A stretch of DNA of 64,000 nt. Source: Coprinus comatus (Eukaryota > Basidiomycota > Agaricomycetes > Agaricales > Agaricaceae). Position 1 is the first letter of the stretch. The number at the start of each line of letters is the position of its first letter. The notes under the pieces were generated by a model. That model was not told the DNA's origin. It saw only the letters and a list, made by a program, of their open reading frames with translations, and did not search any database. Location: the NCBI GenBank assembly GCA_034638255.1, contig JAWPGT010000001.1, positions 434,001-498,000 on the forward strand, written 5' to 3'. The position numbers and the translations under genes were made by a program. Positions 37,111 to 50,098 of the stretch are shown piece after piece.

Positions 37111-39204
37111 CTATTGTGAATTGGAATGTAAAAAATCGGGACCATTCCAAATATCAAAAGGAATACAAAAATGATAATTATTATTTGTTTCTCGAAACCT
37201 CTTTTGAAGATCCAAAAATTCCTTCCTCTGATTCTCAGCTTCCTCTATACTCATTAAACCTTCTACAAAATTGAATATCAGATGAACAAGTTCAGTAGGA
37301 AGTCTTGAACATAATCGCTCTTCTAAAACACGACAAAGCCAATCTCTTTGTTGAGGTGGAACATTAATCGTGGATATTATAGGTTTAATATCTGGATCGA
37401 TTAAATAAAACATTAGTAAAGATAGTTTTCCTTCCTTTTCCTTTTGTCCGTCCCCGTCTTCATTAGATTCAAATGTAGAAGTGTCAGAAAGAGTGAAAGG
37501 TGATATACGATGTTGATAGATGTTTGGAAAAACGATTGTATAATTTGGTTGGAGTGGTTTGGATTGTCCTATATATTGATGACAGGGATCACCATCTTGA
37601 ATTCCCCATGTACGTAGTGTTGCTCCGGTATCACCTATTGCGAAACCTCTTGGATAGGTTACGGCCATTCTGAATTGAACAGTTACTGGTGTTACATTTT
37701 CCTGTTTATTATTGTTATATTAGTTTGGATAGAATAAAAGGTGAAAAGAGGGTCTTACAGCAGCTAAACATTGAATTGCACAGGCTACTATGCGTTCGTT
37801 TCGCATACCTTTAACATTCCATGAAGTCCCTCTTGATTCTCTACAACTTTGAGGACGCTATAAAATAATACTAAGCATTCTATTTCAACCCAAAGTGACA
37901 AAAAAAAAAAAAAAAAAGGAAAAGAAACCCACAAGTCGAATTTCCAAAGCTTCAACAATAACCTGAAGTCTCTTTCCACCCAATGAAACATTAAACTTCC
38001 TATCCTCCAAACCACCAATATACCCTTTTTCAGAAACATCAGGTAATTGAATAGGTCGATGTAAAACCCATTGTCTCATATTATGTTCGTATGTATTCCA
38101 ACCTTCATCATCATCTGAATGTTCAGGTGTATCAGGTTCATCCCATGTTGTATATTTACTATAACCTGGGATACGTTGTGGTAAAGGATTGTTACGATGT
38201 AAATCTGTAAGAACGTGTGTGAAAAGTGGGATTAGAGAGGTTAAGGTGGTTTCGAAGAGTTTGTATAGTGGTTTTTGATCTTCTGGGTGAAGGTTGTTGA
38301 TGTAGGAGAGAAATTTGACTGTGTTGGTATTGTTTGTGTTTGAATTGGAGTTGGAGGAGATGTCGGAAGGGATGGAGATATCGGAAGGAAGGAATGCGAA
38401 AGGCGTTGAAAGGGTATAATTGTCTGGAGTTGGTGCTATAGGGATTGGAGTAGGATCTTTTTGGTTTAAGGATACTAAGGTTTTGTCATAGACTAGACAG
38501 TGAAGCATGGGGTCGATAAAGTTGATAATTTGACCATCATTACTTCTTGTACACGTTGGTAGAGATTCTAGTTGACGAATATGATGAAGTAGGTCGTCGA
38601 TGGTTGTACTTGGTAGAAGGTTGTCGGATTCCCAGATTCTGTCAAAACAGGATACTTGACTATACAGTAGTCAAGTTTAGGACAGATGATGTAGAAAGCG
38701 ACAGCCACTTGCCAGTTATGGACTTCATCTCGGAGTGTAGCATAGCCAGTTAATTCATCCATAACATAGTTAACCTTTATCACACATCATATTTTAGAGT
38801 CTACGCATTGCTAGCAGGATAAGCATATGTGGCAGACCTGTTTTTCTGAGAGTATGACTTCTGCAGTAGACGCTGGTGTCTTTACTGTCTGGATATTTAA
38901 TTTCCTCCATTCTGTTCTTGCACTTTCTTGATTGCATCGTTTCCACCAGTCTTGTTGTTTCCGGATTTGTGCAGATAGTTGGCACATGGCTAGTTCCGTG
39001 AGCTGGTGAAGGATTGTTATATGAAATGCCTGAAAGGGGATTATAATATTGCATCATACTGTTCTAGGAACATCTACGCTCATTAGAAAGGACACTGGAA
39101 GTGATACTAGACCGCTTACCGCCTACACCGCCTAGACATAGTATACCAAAGAGAAAGGGATGCCTGTATCCGGTGTTGCGGTTACGAGCAGAATGGGAGT
39201 ACAT
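37111..39204 (-). CDS. DUF4246 family protein
   Basis: Seven exons (39120..39204, 39060..39073, 38838..39029, 38713..38774, 37933..38659, 37759..37857, 37111..37701) give 589 residues with exact phase closure. Family blocks are QVSCFDRIWESD, HVLTDLHRNNPLPQRIPG, MNERI-like NVKGMRNERIVAC, MAVTYPRGFAIGDTGATLR, FPNIYQHRISPF and LIDPDIKPIIST. DUF4246 is widespread and multi-copy in Agaricomycetes; its function is unknown to me, and the YQHR and DPD motifs hint at, but do not prove, a metal site. Exon 2 is 14 bases. Intron 4 (38660..38712) starts with GCAAGT. Intron 5 has T18 soon after its donor. The start is 122 bases from the divergent ESS1 start. Confidence 0.88.
37900..37917. repeat. A18 homopolymer inside an intron
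   Basis: Eighteen A on the + strand, read as T18 close after the GTGGGT donor of a DUF4246 gene intron. Confidence 0.9.
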
Positions 39205-39326
39205 TGTCAAGCTTGAAAAGGCAGGTGGCTATTTTGAGAACAGAACGTAATGATTAGCAAGATAATCTGGATTCTCAAACGCCTCGTTGCACAACACCTT
39301 TGATTCTATCTAATCCACCAACAGTC

Positions 39327-39939
39327 ATGGTGCGTACATCCCCACCTCTCGCTCTGAGTTATCCGTAATCGAATCCTATGTACTAGGCTTGGGAAGTAAG
39401 AATGTCCACCTCGCGGAAGCTTCCGTATTACTATAATCCGGAGACAAACGCTTCGTCTTGGGAGGCTCCGGCCGGATTTACGGAGGAAGAGATCAAGGCG
39501 CTCCCTGGTGCAGAACTGTTGAAAGACGGGGGAAGACCCATTGGAGGAAAGCCTGGACAGATACGGGCAAGCCACTTGTTAGTGAAGCACAAAGAGAGCA
39601 GAAGGCCATCGAGCTGGAAGGAGGTATGTGTGGTGTTGATATGTGTGGACTGGGACTGAATATTTTGTGCAGGCAGACATTACACGAACTAAGGACGAGG
39701 CTATGGAGCTATTGCGTGAATATGTCAAAAATATTGATGGATCCTCTGAAAAGTTTGCTGAACTGGCCAAGGAACACTCTGATTGCTCTTCCCACGTCAA
39801 TGGAGGCGACCTCGGATACTTTGGCAAGGGCGACATGCAGGCTGCGTTCGAGGAGGCTGCGTACGGCTTGGAGGTCGGGGCAATAAGTGATATTGTTACG
39901 ACGGACAGCGGAGTACATGTTTTGTTGAGAACTGCATAA
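39327..39939 (+). CDS. ESS1: Peptidyl-prolyl isomerase ESS1/PIN1
   Basis: Three exons (39327..39329, 39387..39623, 39673..39939) give 168 residues. Exon 1 is the start codon alone, followed by [21 protein letters not shown], the WW domain. The parvulin domain follows: [19 protein letters not shown] with its phosphate-binding Arg residues, [26 protein letters not shown] and [13 protein letters not shown]. Ess1/Pin1 isomerises phospho-Ser/Thr-Pro bonds, notably in the RNA polymerase II CTD. The CTD phosphatase FCP1 is encoded about 7 kb away, probably by coincidence. Confidence 0.96.
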
Positions 39940-40116
39940 TTGCACAAATAATATTCCGTTCCTGTATTCTACTCGGAGTCCCGCGAACAGCGGCTATGGC
40001 GCCGGGCGGGGTTCTTTGCTGCCAAACAATGTGTATGAAATAGCTTTCAGAGCTCCTGTTTCTGTTCTACGTCCATCGATAATATCGATAACACAAATTA
40101 CAAAACTAAAGGCCAC

Positions 40117-41398
40117 ATGTTACAACAGAAGCTTATATATAGCGGACTGGTCGCCGCAGCGGTCACTTTCCTTTTCTTCAAGCAGCGTAAACCGAAGATG
40201 CCCAGTGTCAAGGTATCCAAGATTCTGGTGCACCCCATCAAGGTGAATACGTCTTTATATGCAATTGAATGCAGCTCAACAGGAGTAGAGTTGTCGGGGG
40301 ACGTCGGTACAATCCGCGAAATACACGCCCGAAGGACTCGAGGTGCGTGTTGATAGACTTTCCTTCCATCTCCTCGTGTTTGCTTACTGAGTATATATTT
40401 CAGAACGACAGGCAGTGGAGTATTATAGATGCTGAACAGAACAAAATAATTACGGCGCGCGAAGTGTCCAAGGTTGGTAGATTTTGCCCACAGTGACCTT
40501 GGGCGCTGAACAAAAAGCCATAGTTGGTGCTGATCACACCACGTATTGAAGTGGATGAATCTTCTGCTGACGGTGGCTCGCTCGTTGTCTCATTCCCAGG
40601 GGATTCAGGGTGCGAGACGTTTACGACTGCTCTTCGCCCAGGCGAGGATACACTGAGCAAATGGACCATGTGAGTGACGTGCGAAGCGACGGAAGGGGAT
40701 TGATGACAACTATATCCCCTTCAGATTACCCAACATTATAATTTGGGCTACAAGTGACCCCGTGGACGGATATATCTGCCAGTCAACGGTAGCGGGAGGG
40801 CCTTCTCCATCTGATGTGCTGTCCAAGTACATTGGAAAGCCTGTCCACCTGGTGTACAAGGGACCACGACCGCGCCCCAGTGATCCGACGTATGATTTCC
40901 CGGATCTCAAGGCGACCGCACACTTCCAGGACATGTATCCGTTGCTGGTGTTTTCTGAGGAGAACGCAGGAGCGATAGAGGAGCGCCTACGACCACTGGT
41001 TGGGACGCAAGGAATTGACCGTCGATGGGAGGACGATAGGATTCTAATTGAGCGATTCCGTCCCAATATTGTGTTCAAGGGGGCTGGTGCATTTGCGGAG
41101 GATAACTGGAAGGAAATAAAGATCAATGGGGTGACAATTACACTAGTAAGCAAGTGCACTCGGTGCCTGGTAAGTAAAATATAGTTCTTTGTACGTTGTA
41201 ACGGGTGCTGACGGGCCGCAGCTTCCAAATGTGGACCCTGTAAGTGGAGAACGGGACAAGGCGGTACCGTACAAGGTGATCATGAAGTTCCGCAGCCAGC
41301 TGGACCCGGTGGAGAAGATGAAGCCGTGTATCGGGTGCAATGCAGTACCGACAGCAGCAGGAGAGGTCCGAGTAGGGGACGATGTGCACATACTGTAG
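40117..41398 (+). CDS. MOSC-domain protein, mARC-like
   Basis: Six exons (40117..40242, 40289..40342, 40404..40472, 40524..40669, 40725..41169, 41222..41398) give 338 residues. A short N-terminal membrane anchor (YSGLVAAAVTFLFF) precedes the MOSC N-terminal beta barrel (VSKILVHPIKSCRGTSV, then KYTPEGLENDRQW). The MOSC domain contains RFRPNIVF and the cysteine block SKCTRCLLPNVDP, where the molybdenum-ligating Cys of mARC lies, and ends with KPCIGCNAVP. The family comprises molybdenum-cofactor enzymes such as the mitochondrial amidoxime reducing component. Membrane anchoring is supported by the sequence; the organelle is inferred. Confidence 0.92.
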
Positions 41399-41463
41399 AT
41401 CATGTGTACTGAACTATGCTATCATAATAGATCACGTGTATCCGTTGCTCTCTTCCTCTTCGA

Positions 41464-44400
41464 ATGGCTCTCAAACGCATCTTCGGCGCCCAGCCAGCAG
41501 CCGTCCAGCGCCAGGCGCATAGTCCAACGACAGCAACGGCGGACGGGCTGTGTGCAGCAGATGCAAAGAAATTTGGACTTGAGAACGTATGTATCTCCAA
41601 TTACTCCTGCCTTGCTCTGTGCTCATCTCTTGAAAGTTTGGCAACACCTGGTATGCCTCTTCTGACCCACCATACCACTGTCCTGACCCCCATAAGCTAT
41701 GCCAACTCAGTCCTCCAGGCCCTCTACTTCTGTGCGCCCTTCCGCGACCTCATCATACAGGCCAACGATCCCTCAAACCCTCCTCAACCACTCCTCGCAC
41801 CCATTCGTCGCAACCCAGCCCAGGACACCACTCCAATCCCCATTCCCTCCTCTCCCCCAACCCTCTTCTCAGCTCTTCGTTCCCTCTTTCTCCACATATC
41901 CACCCATCCAGGCCAAAAGGGCGTAATTGCTCCGCGGGCATTCATCGACAAGCTCAAGGAGAGCAAGGAGGACTTTCGCTCCACCATGCACCAGGATGCA
42001 CACGAGTTTCTCAACCACTTGCTCAACATGATCGTCGAGGACATCGAGGACGGCAGGAAAGCTGCACAGTCGGAGGATCGTGCGTCCCTGCATTTATACT
42101 ACACTCATCAGTTATGAACCCGCATCCAGTCTCTAGCTCCCTCGGCACTCTCGCATCCAAGGCACCTCCTACAACAAACTCTGGCACAGCCCCACAGGAC
42201 GCCACCCTTGTTCACAAGCTCTTCGAGGGCGTCCTCACAAGTGAAACCCGTTGCCTCACCTGCGAAACTGTGTGTCCGCTACATCATTCGCTATGTCTCC
42301 TGCCACCTGACATTTACCCAGGTTTCCTCACGCGACGAGTCCTTTCTCGATCTATCAATTGACATAGAACAAAATTCGAGTGTGACAGCATGCCTCCGAT
42401 CATTCAGCGCAAGCGAGATGCTATGTCAAAGAAACAAGTTCTTCTGCGACTCCTGCTGTGATCTTCAAGAGGCTGAAAAACGGTATGCCTCCTTACGCCA
42501 ATTCCTACATGTCTAATAAACTATTTTCTAGCATGAAGATAAAAAAACTCCCCAATGTTCTTGCCTTACACCTCAAACGTTTCAAATTCCAAGAGGATGT
42601 CCAGAAATACATCAAATTAACCTATCGCGTCGCGTTTCCTTTTGAACTACGCTTGTTTAATACTGTTGATGACCTTGAAAACGCTGACAGACTTTACACT
42701 CTCTTTGCCATTGTAGTCCATATTGGAAAGTACGTGTCGATATTTTCATCTTCTCGTCTTGTCCACTCACTTTGCTTACCAGTGGCCCCCATCATGGCCA
42801 TTACATTTCTATTGTCAAGTCTGCTGGCTCATGGCTTGTCTTTGATGATGATAATGTGTACCCTATACCCGAAAGCGATATTCCCAAGTATTATGGCGAC
42901 TCTAATTCTGGATCGGCATATGTATTATATTACCAGGCCGCCGATGTTGATCCAGTTTCCTTAGGCCTTCAACTTCCTGCACCTCCTGCACCTTCTGTTA
43001 CACAAGTACCATCACCACAACCCACCCCGTCTTTCCCGCCTGGACTTGCAGCTGAAGCAGAAACAGCTGATGTTTCTGAAAGCATTACATCTTCCTCTCC
43101 GTTACCTGCCACGTCAAATAATGATCATTTCGGCCAAGAATCTCCCTATCCCAACGGTTCTCCACAACTACCGCCTGGCGCTGCTCCGCCTACGTCACCT
43201 TCCCGTAACAGATTCTCTCCTGTTCGTAGGGCTGCTTCTAGTACTGCACGTCCCCAGACCGCAAATCCAACGTCAGCCAGTAAAGCATTACCGGCAGATC
43301 CTCAAAAAACACCCCGTCCGTCAGCTTCTTCTCCTCTTCTAGTGGTACCGAAAGAATCTATTCTACCGCCTGTTCCTTCGCTACCACCTTTGGCACCATC
43401 CCCACCACCACTATTGACACTTCCAACAGAGGTCAAGGAAAAAGAGAAGACAAAGAAGGGCTGGTTTAGGATAAGCCTTCGAATGGGTGGTGGTGATAAA
43501 TCCAAGAACGGTGATAAACACAAAAACTCCGAAGATACTTCTCTTTCACAAAATTCTAAAGAAGACAAAACAGGAGGGACATCACTTAAAAGTATTCCAC
43601 AACCTAGGCGAAGGGCTTCTTTAGCCGCACATGAACTTAATACTAAAAAAGAAAAAGCAGAATTGGAACCTCCTCCTATGATTTTGGAGCCTTCAACAAA
43701 TTCATCCTCGTCTTCAAGTACTAATATGCATAAATATTCGAATTCGTATTCACAACAATCGCAATCATCATCAGGAGGACCTTCGATTGTCTTATCTTCT
43801 CCTGCTACAACCGTTACAACTTCACCTACATCTCCTCTTCCTCCTACGCTACCTCCTAAGCCATCATCCTCAAAATTGAATATTAAACCTAAACTTGACC
43901 ATACACCTCCAAGATCTTCATCTTTGATACCTCCGACTACCAATACGAATACGAGTTATACTCCAAGATCAGGATCAATGGATCAAAAAAGAACTGAATC
44001 TAGAGATGGCAGTAGTAGCAGTAATGGATTTGGGCTTAGCGGATCAATGAGGAAGAAGAAATCAGTTGGTAGACCTTCTACCGTTTCTGGATCCTCGCCC
44101 CCACATCATGGAAATGGAAGCGGAAGTGAAACTAGACAATTACCACCCTTACCTTCACTACCAAATGGACAACCCCAACGATATTTTGTTTCAGCGGAAC
44201 CGGAGCATAAACAGGATGAATCAACAGCAGCATCTGTGTACCCAGCTGGTTTAGATGGAAGTGTGAATACTTCTTTATCGGAAGTTACTACAAATTCGTC
44301 AACTAATATTAATACGACTACAACCCAATTGAATGGACATGGAGGAATTGAAAAAGGGTCGAGCGTAAGTTTCGGTGGTAACAATAGCGGGAACACCCCT

Positions 44401-44550
44401 TTCAAACGTGCAACTAGAAAGTTGAGTTTGACTGCACCAATGCTTGGATTTGGAAGGAGGGACAGGGAAAAGGAAAAGGAACGGGAAAAGGATAGGACAA
44501 GAGATAAGGTTCCACCGAACTCGTTTAATATGACTATGAATAGGTCTTAA
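41464..44550 (+). CDS. UBP9/13 (CreB, USP12/46) type deubiquitinase
   Basis: Seven exons (41464..41586, 41637..41650, 41697..42079, 42112..42269, 42322..42482, 42532..42729, 42783..44550) give 934 residues. Active site: [17 protein letters not shown] with Cys46, and [14 protein letters not shown] with the catalytic His. Zinc-ribbon cysteines lie in TRCLTCET and [23 protein letters not shown] is typical of the USP12/46, Ubp9/13 and Aspergillus CreB group, which works with WD40 partners. A C-terminal extension of more than 500 residues is Ser/Pro-rich, with basic patches and a charged [11 protein letters not shown] end. Exon 2 is 14 bases, and the Cys46 codon is split TG/C by the intron. Confidence 0.94.
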
Positions 44551-44860
44551 AATGCATAATGCATCGGGGTCTCTTTTTTCTTAAGGACTATTATTCTTTT
44601 GTATCGGATCCCTCTTCATTGCTATTATTATGTTATTTTTTCTCTTCCCCTTTTTATGCAAATACCCTCACTTTATTGTCCCATTAGAAAGTTTTTCTTT
44701 AATGTCGATACTCAGTTGTCACTTTCATTGGTTTTGCATTCATTCAAATTGTAATTCTCGTCAAAAGATTAATTTATGTTACAATTCTTGAAATACACGA
44801 CTATGGATACAAAAGTTAGGAATACACGAAAACACGATAGCAAAAAACTAGAGCATAAAA
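44551..44860. other. Convergent intergenic region
   Basis: T-rich spacer between the UBP9-like stop and the stop of the opposite F-box gene. No gene is seen. Confidence 0.6.
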
Positions 44861-46825
44861 TCAATAGCAATTCTGAGCAATAATACGAGCAGTCAAATCC
44901 GCCTTCCAATTTGCATACCTCTCATCTGGTTCAACATTAATTGCCATATCCAAAATCCTAATCTGCAGCTCCCCATCAACCGCAATACAAACCCTTCCAA
45001 TACCTTCATCCCAAGTCATAGCTGATACCCCATCAGAATAAGTTGCTTTAAAATCAGATATATGCAAATTCAATGTCCCATAACAAGTTTTATCCGTCGC
45101 TCTTCTATATCTCTGTTTCCGCATAAAAGTCAAAGAATTATCACGAGGTGGTGCAGGATAAAGTTCATTCAACAATTCAGGAGATTGATATCTTCTCAAC
45201 TTTAACATCGCTGGAGCATCACTTCTATCAGAATAACGTGATGCCCATACCATCGCACGATATGAGCCAGGTAAAACATGACCAATATTCGGTTGACAGA
45301 TGTATTCCGCCTGACAAATGCCATACTTGTTATGCGTTTCACTAGCATCCATTCCAAGAACTGGTTCACCTGGGAATTCATATCTTGGTATGTATTCCAC
45401 TGTGCCATCCGCAAGCGTTACGGTTTTAGGCCAAATGGTATAGTGATATACGCCGGATGGCTCGTTATGTTCCACATAAATAGATATGGGCGGTAATGGG
45501 TCCTTGTGACGTCCAGGGTATCCAGGATACATGTATGTCATTTGAGGGTCCGATATCTCGACTTTGCGCATAGTAAATGGACATTCTTCTGCGATGTAAG
45601 TTCTATACCGAGGAGCATAAACACCGGATTGTTGAGGGAAAGGATAGACTTCTACTATCCAATCTTCTCCAAATATACGGTCGAGGGAACGAACGACGAG
45701 AATTTCCTTCTGGAAGGGGAGTGGAAGGATAGCTCTAATGGGCTGCAAAAAGAGAATAAATATAATAATAACAAGTAATCTATAGGTGACTTACGCAATT
45801 TGGTACTGGGTCAACGTCAAGTACGATAGGTATGGTCCCTATTTCAGCCATATGCGCAGGGATGAAAGATATACTCGTTTTGTTTGTTACGATAGCCAGC
45901 CAGGGTTCGTCGTCATTGTCAAAGAGACATATATGGTCTATTACCGTTTCCTGTTCGGATTCTAGATGAGCGAGTAGTTGGAAAGGACCTTCCGGTTGTT
46001 CCATGAGTCGACGTTTATACTCTGCAGAGCCCCATTTGATGGTTGGATCAGCAAGATATTCGACTGTATCCAGAGACATATAATAAGTCAGAGTCTCGGT
46101 ATAGAAGGGGTGTGGAATATCTTCAATAGGGTGATGATGACTATAATCGGAAGGGTTGATGCTGAGGAAATGAGTTTAGTATTAATAGAAGTCCACGGTA
46201 TAACAGGAATACTCACTTCAATGGGCCTCCATTCATGAATCGACGACGTATAAACGAAAACACGATTCCATTTCCCCCTTGGTCTAAAAGGTTCATGTAC
46301 TTTGCCCGGAGATGAAAGGCTTTGGCAAGTGTAGGAAGGCGAGCAATAGCATGAGGACCGTCTGGGTGATCCAGAACATATAAAACTATCCAATAACGGT
46401 AGCTAGCGCGGTCCTTGACGGATGCGAGAAGATACTTTCCACCTGGGAGAAGAATCATGTCGAGGACCTGGTAAAACGTCTCGACCAGCGTGCGTTTCTT
46501 GACTTTTGTGTCTTTTGTGCGCCAATTATCGTCGCATGAGATTGTCCTAGTGACGAGTTGTTCAATCTCGTAGTCTGTGTGGGGACAACTAAGGTCGAAA
46601 GAGGGGCGAATATAAATGGCAGGGTTGTGCCTCATACGCTGCAAAAAGCGCTTCCAAATTGATGCCTCATGCGTTACGACAAAGAAACCTTTGTTGACCT
46701 GTGGACTGATGAGACGGAGGGTGAGTCCGTGATTGCGAGAGACATACGCGGCGGAGACAGATTATATCTTCAACAGTGAGATAGGGGAATATATGGTTAG
46801 AGATGACGTCGAGGGGTATACGCAT
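44861..46825 (-). CDS. F-box protein
   Basis: Four exons (46748..46825, 46217..46698, 45795..46161, 44861..45742) give 602 residues. The F-box is at the very N terminus: IPLDVISNHIFPYLTVEDI followed by ICLRRV and NKGFFVVTHEASIWKRF. The long remainder has alternating beta-strand-like stretches (WIVLYVLDH, LLASVKDRASYRY, ILVVRSLDRIF), compatible with a divergent beta-propeller, as in many Agaricomycete F-box proteins. It ends ARIIAQNCY. The substrate is unknown. An upstream in-frame ATG at 46918 would add 31 residues. Confidence 0.82.
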
Positions 46826-47087
46826 GAGAATGCAAGCTGGATACTTGCGGGTATAGTTGAACCAACCTCTGCTGAGGAAGGTTGGGAGGAGTCTGAGGAG
46901 GGTGTCGATGAAAAGCATTTGTGGGGGGACAAAGGAATGTGATTACATTATATATGTTGTGTAGATACCTTGTACTATAGGACCTTGTGGTGATTAGATG
47001 CCTTGTTATGAATATGGTTGTTTGTGTGTGTTGACGTGTTTAGGATAATAGGTGTTTAGCTGTTTTGGTCACGGCGTTGAGATTAAC

Positions 47088-50000
47088 ATGGAGCAGTCCA
47101 GTCCGACTGAGCTGTTCCTGCCTCAGTCGCTGCCGTTTCCCATAAAAATCATCTCGCTCGATGCCAAACAGAACGAGTCTATCCAACGCGGCACTCGCCT
47201 CCTTTCCTATTCATTTCTCTACCCGGGCGTCAGCCCAGAAACCCGATTTGGGACCTGGGATGCCGCGATTGAAGGAACTCTGGATTCATGGAAGTTGAAA
47301 CCAGGCGACGTCATCCCAAGGAACAAGGCAAAGGACAGACCTGCGCTCATCATCATGAACCCTGCAAACATGGCATGCAACTCGGTGGCCTTTGCGTCGT
47401 CTGTGGTAAGGATATGACAAAGTAAGTTTCTATCTCTCCTTTCTCCCTCGCTCCCCATTCATACTTGTCCCTAGCGTCGACTACACTGGCTTCTCAGATG
47501 CATCCCGCGCCTCAATACAGATGACTCACTCCTCATTTGGTCCCACCGTTTCCTTCGAAGAGGCTCAGCGCATAGAGCGCGAGACAGCTGACCATCTTCT
47601 CAAATCCCGCAAGTTATCCCTCATTGTTGATCTCGACCAGACTATCGTACATGCAACCGTAGACCCAACAGTAGGGGAGTGGATAGCCGAAGGTGAAGCT
47701 TGGGAGGCAAGACAAACGAAGAAAGCATCCACAACACCACGAAACTCCGACGACTCTGACGACAGTCTTTCTGACTCTGATGATGAATGCAATCCTAACT
47801 GGGAAGCCCTGAAGGACGTCAAGAAGTTCAGGCTTGGTCCCGAATCCTTCATGACTCCCTCCATGAGGGGCCATCACAAAAACAAAGGAAAGCATAAGAT
47901 GGTCGAGAACGAGGGTTGTATGTATTACATCAAACCAAGGTATAGTTCATTGATGGCGTATGTCCTCATATATTAATACTCGAGTACAGACCTGGTTGGA
48001 AGGATTTCTTCAACAACATGTCTACTAAATATGATATGCACGTCTACACTATGGGCACTCGTGCCTATGCAGAAGAAGTATGTGCTGCTATTGACCCGGA
48101 CGGGAATATATTCAAGGGTCGGATCCTGAGTAGAGATGAAAGCGGCAGTGAGCTATTTTTTCTCCAACTTCTTGTTCTAAACATTTATCACTGGTAGGTT
48201 TAACGCAAAAGAGCTTACAACGCCTGTTCCCTTGTGATACTTCCATGGTAGTTATCATTGATGACCGAGCAGATGTTTGGGACTGGAGTCCAAATCTTGT
48301 CAAAGTGATTCCATGTATGTTGTTGGCTACTCCAAAATCAACGACCACTCACGTTTCCATTAAAGATGACTTCTTTATTGGCATCGGTGATATCAACTCG
48401 AACTTCCTGCCCAAAATTACGCCGCTTGTACCGATCCCAACTCCCTCCACCCAACAACCTACTTTACCCTCCGGTGAATCAGCCTCAAATCCACCTTCAG
48501 CAATCAATGGCACTGATGATGCAAACCCAATTACTGTTTTGCCAGATGCGTCTGAACCTCTAACACCTGAAGAAGTTGAGAAAGCTGAGATTGAGCAGAA
48601 AATTCTAATGTCTACGAATAATGCAGCATTGGATGAACAATTCGAACAACGGCCATTGGCTAAGAAACAAGAAGAATTGGTAATACATGAATGTGGTAAT
48701 GAACCCCAGGAATCAAATACGAAGATCAGACACCGAAAAACGAGAAGCCGGCAGAGGACCTAGCTGCTGTTCATCACCACGAGAAGCCGAAGCAGGCTCT
48801 TCTAAGGAATGATGACACGGAGCTTGTACGCTTAGAAAAGGTTTTGTCTCATTCTCATCCAGAAAGAGTTTCATGTTCATTGGTCGTGTTAACCCGTAGC
48901 TCCTCGATGAGGTCCATAGTCGATTTTTTAAAGCATACGATGCGCGATACCCTGATAATTCTCGGCGGAAATTAGCCCCAGCAAGTCGTGCATATGATGT
49001 GACGGTATGCGCTTGGTCCTTCCTTTATTGTTGGGAAGGTTTTTTATGCCATTTCTTCCCAGCGTATCATACCCCGAATCCGTTCTGAGGTTCTCGCCGG
49101 CGTCCATTTAGTTTTCTCCGGCGTCATCCCTTTAGATACTCCACCCGAAACAACAGAATACTGGAGATTAGCACAGATGTTCGGTGCCAAGTGCTATACT
49201 GACCTCACACCAGAGGTGACACACGTTGTAACAGCCAAGGTATGTACTTGACACAACTCCCTATCTTTAGCCTCCTAACAGAAATACAGCGTGGAACGAG
49301 AAAAGTTGAGTTAGCTCGCCAACGGAGAGGAATCAAAATTGTGGAACCAACATGGTTTCAGGAGAGCATTCATAAATGGGAGAGACAGAATGAAGATCAC
49401 TATGTCCTCAATGATCCTCCTATGTCTGCCCCTTCAATGAGCCCGTTGATTTCTGACCATCAGATTTCATCAGATCCTGAACCTGACGCGGATGATTGGG
49501 ATGTTGATCCAGCTGAATTCAAGGCTCATGTTCAGGCTGATGAAGGAGGACAAGGTAATAAGACAGGTGCGCTACACCTCGACGAGATTGATTGGGGCGA
49601 TATCAATGATGAGGTTGAGGCTGCTATGATGGAAAGCGACGATGACAGTGTCGACGAACGGGGTGGAATGAGGAGTGATGATGAATGGACAGAGGATGGA
49701 AGCAATGCAAGGTTAGTCTCTTTGATGCGTGATCATATGTCATTCGTCTATTAAACAAGAGCAGTGCGAACAATAGTGCAAATAATACACCAAGATTGAA
49801 GAGGAAACGACTAAGAAGTGTTACACCGTCAGAGATAAATAATGAGAGCGACGACACTCGATCCCCCTTGGCAAAGCGGAAGAAGTTTGCTGCTGAACGA
49901 GTGGGATTTTCACGACTGAAGGAGGCCATCACTGCGGATGACATTTCGGAACCGAAACCAGATGTAACGCACTCGATCCTGTTTGGAGGATTGAATGGCG

Positions 50001-50098
50001 ACCGGCAACCAGTTGAAGAAGAGGAGGACGAAGATGAAGATGATTACATTGACGACGAAGATGACTTTCTGGCTCGAGATTTGCAAGACTGGGGATAA
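47088..50098 (+). CDS. FCP1: RNA polymerase II CTD phosphatase FCP1 with one apparent frameshift
   Basis: Ten exons (47088..47421, 47475..47939, 47990..48147, 48198..48314, 48366..48679, 48730..48840, 48900..49004, 49063..49239, 49290..49711, 49762..50098), about 846 residues. The FCPH domain has LSLIVDLDQTIVHAT (catalytic DxDxT), KDFFNNMSTKYDMHVYTMG and VIIDDRADVW. The BRCT domain includes VHLVFSGVIPLD and VTHVVTAKRGTRK. The C terminus is acidic (EEEEDEDEDDY). It dephosphorylates the Pol II CTD to recycle the polymerase. Between PALIIM and CKHGMQLGGLCVVCGKDM the frame shifts within 47347..47362, in an ATC/CAT repeat. The gene is essential in yeast, so an assembly error is the likeliest cause. 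Confidence 0.92.

Noticed and set aside
43302..43943. 213-codon open frame antisense to the deubiquitinase tail
   Set aside because: It lies opposite low-complexity Ser/Pro sequence and has no independent support.
48680..48729. Second apparent frameshift in FCP1
   Set aside because: A normal 50-base intron (GTAATAC donor, ATCAG acceptor) restores the frame exactly.
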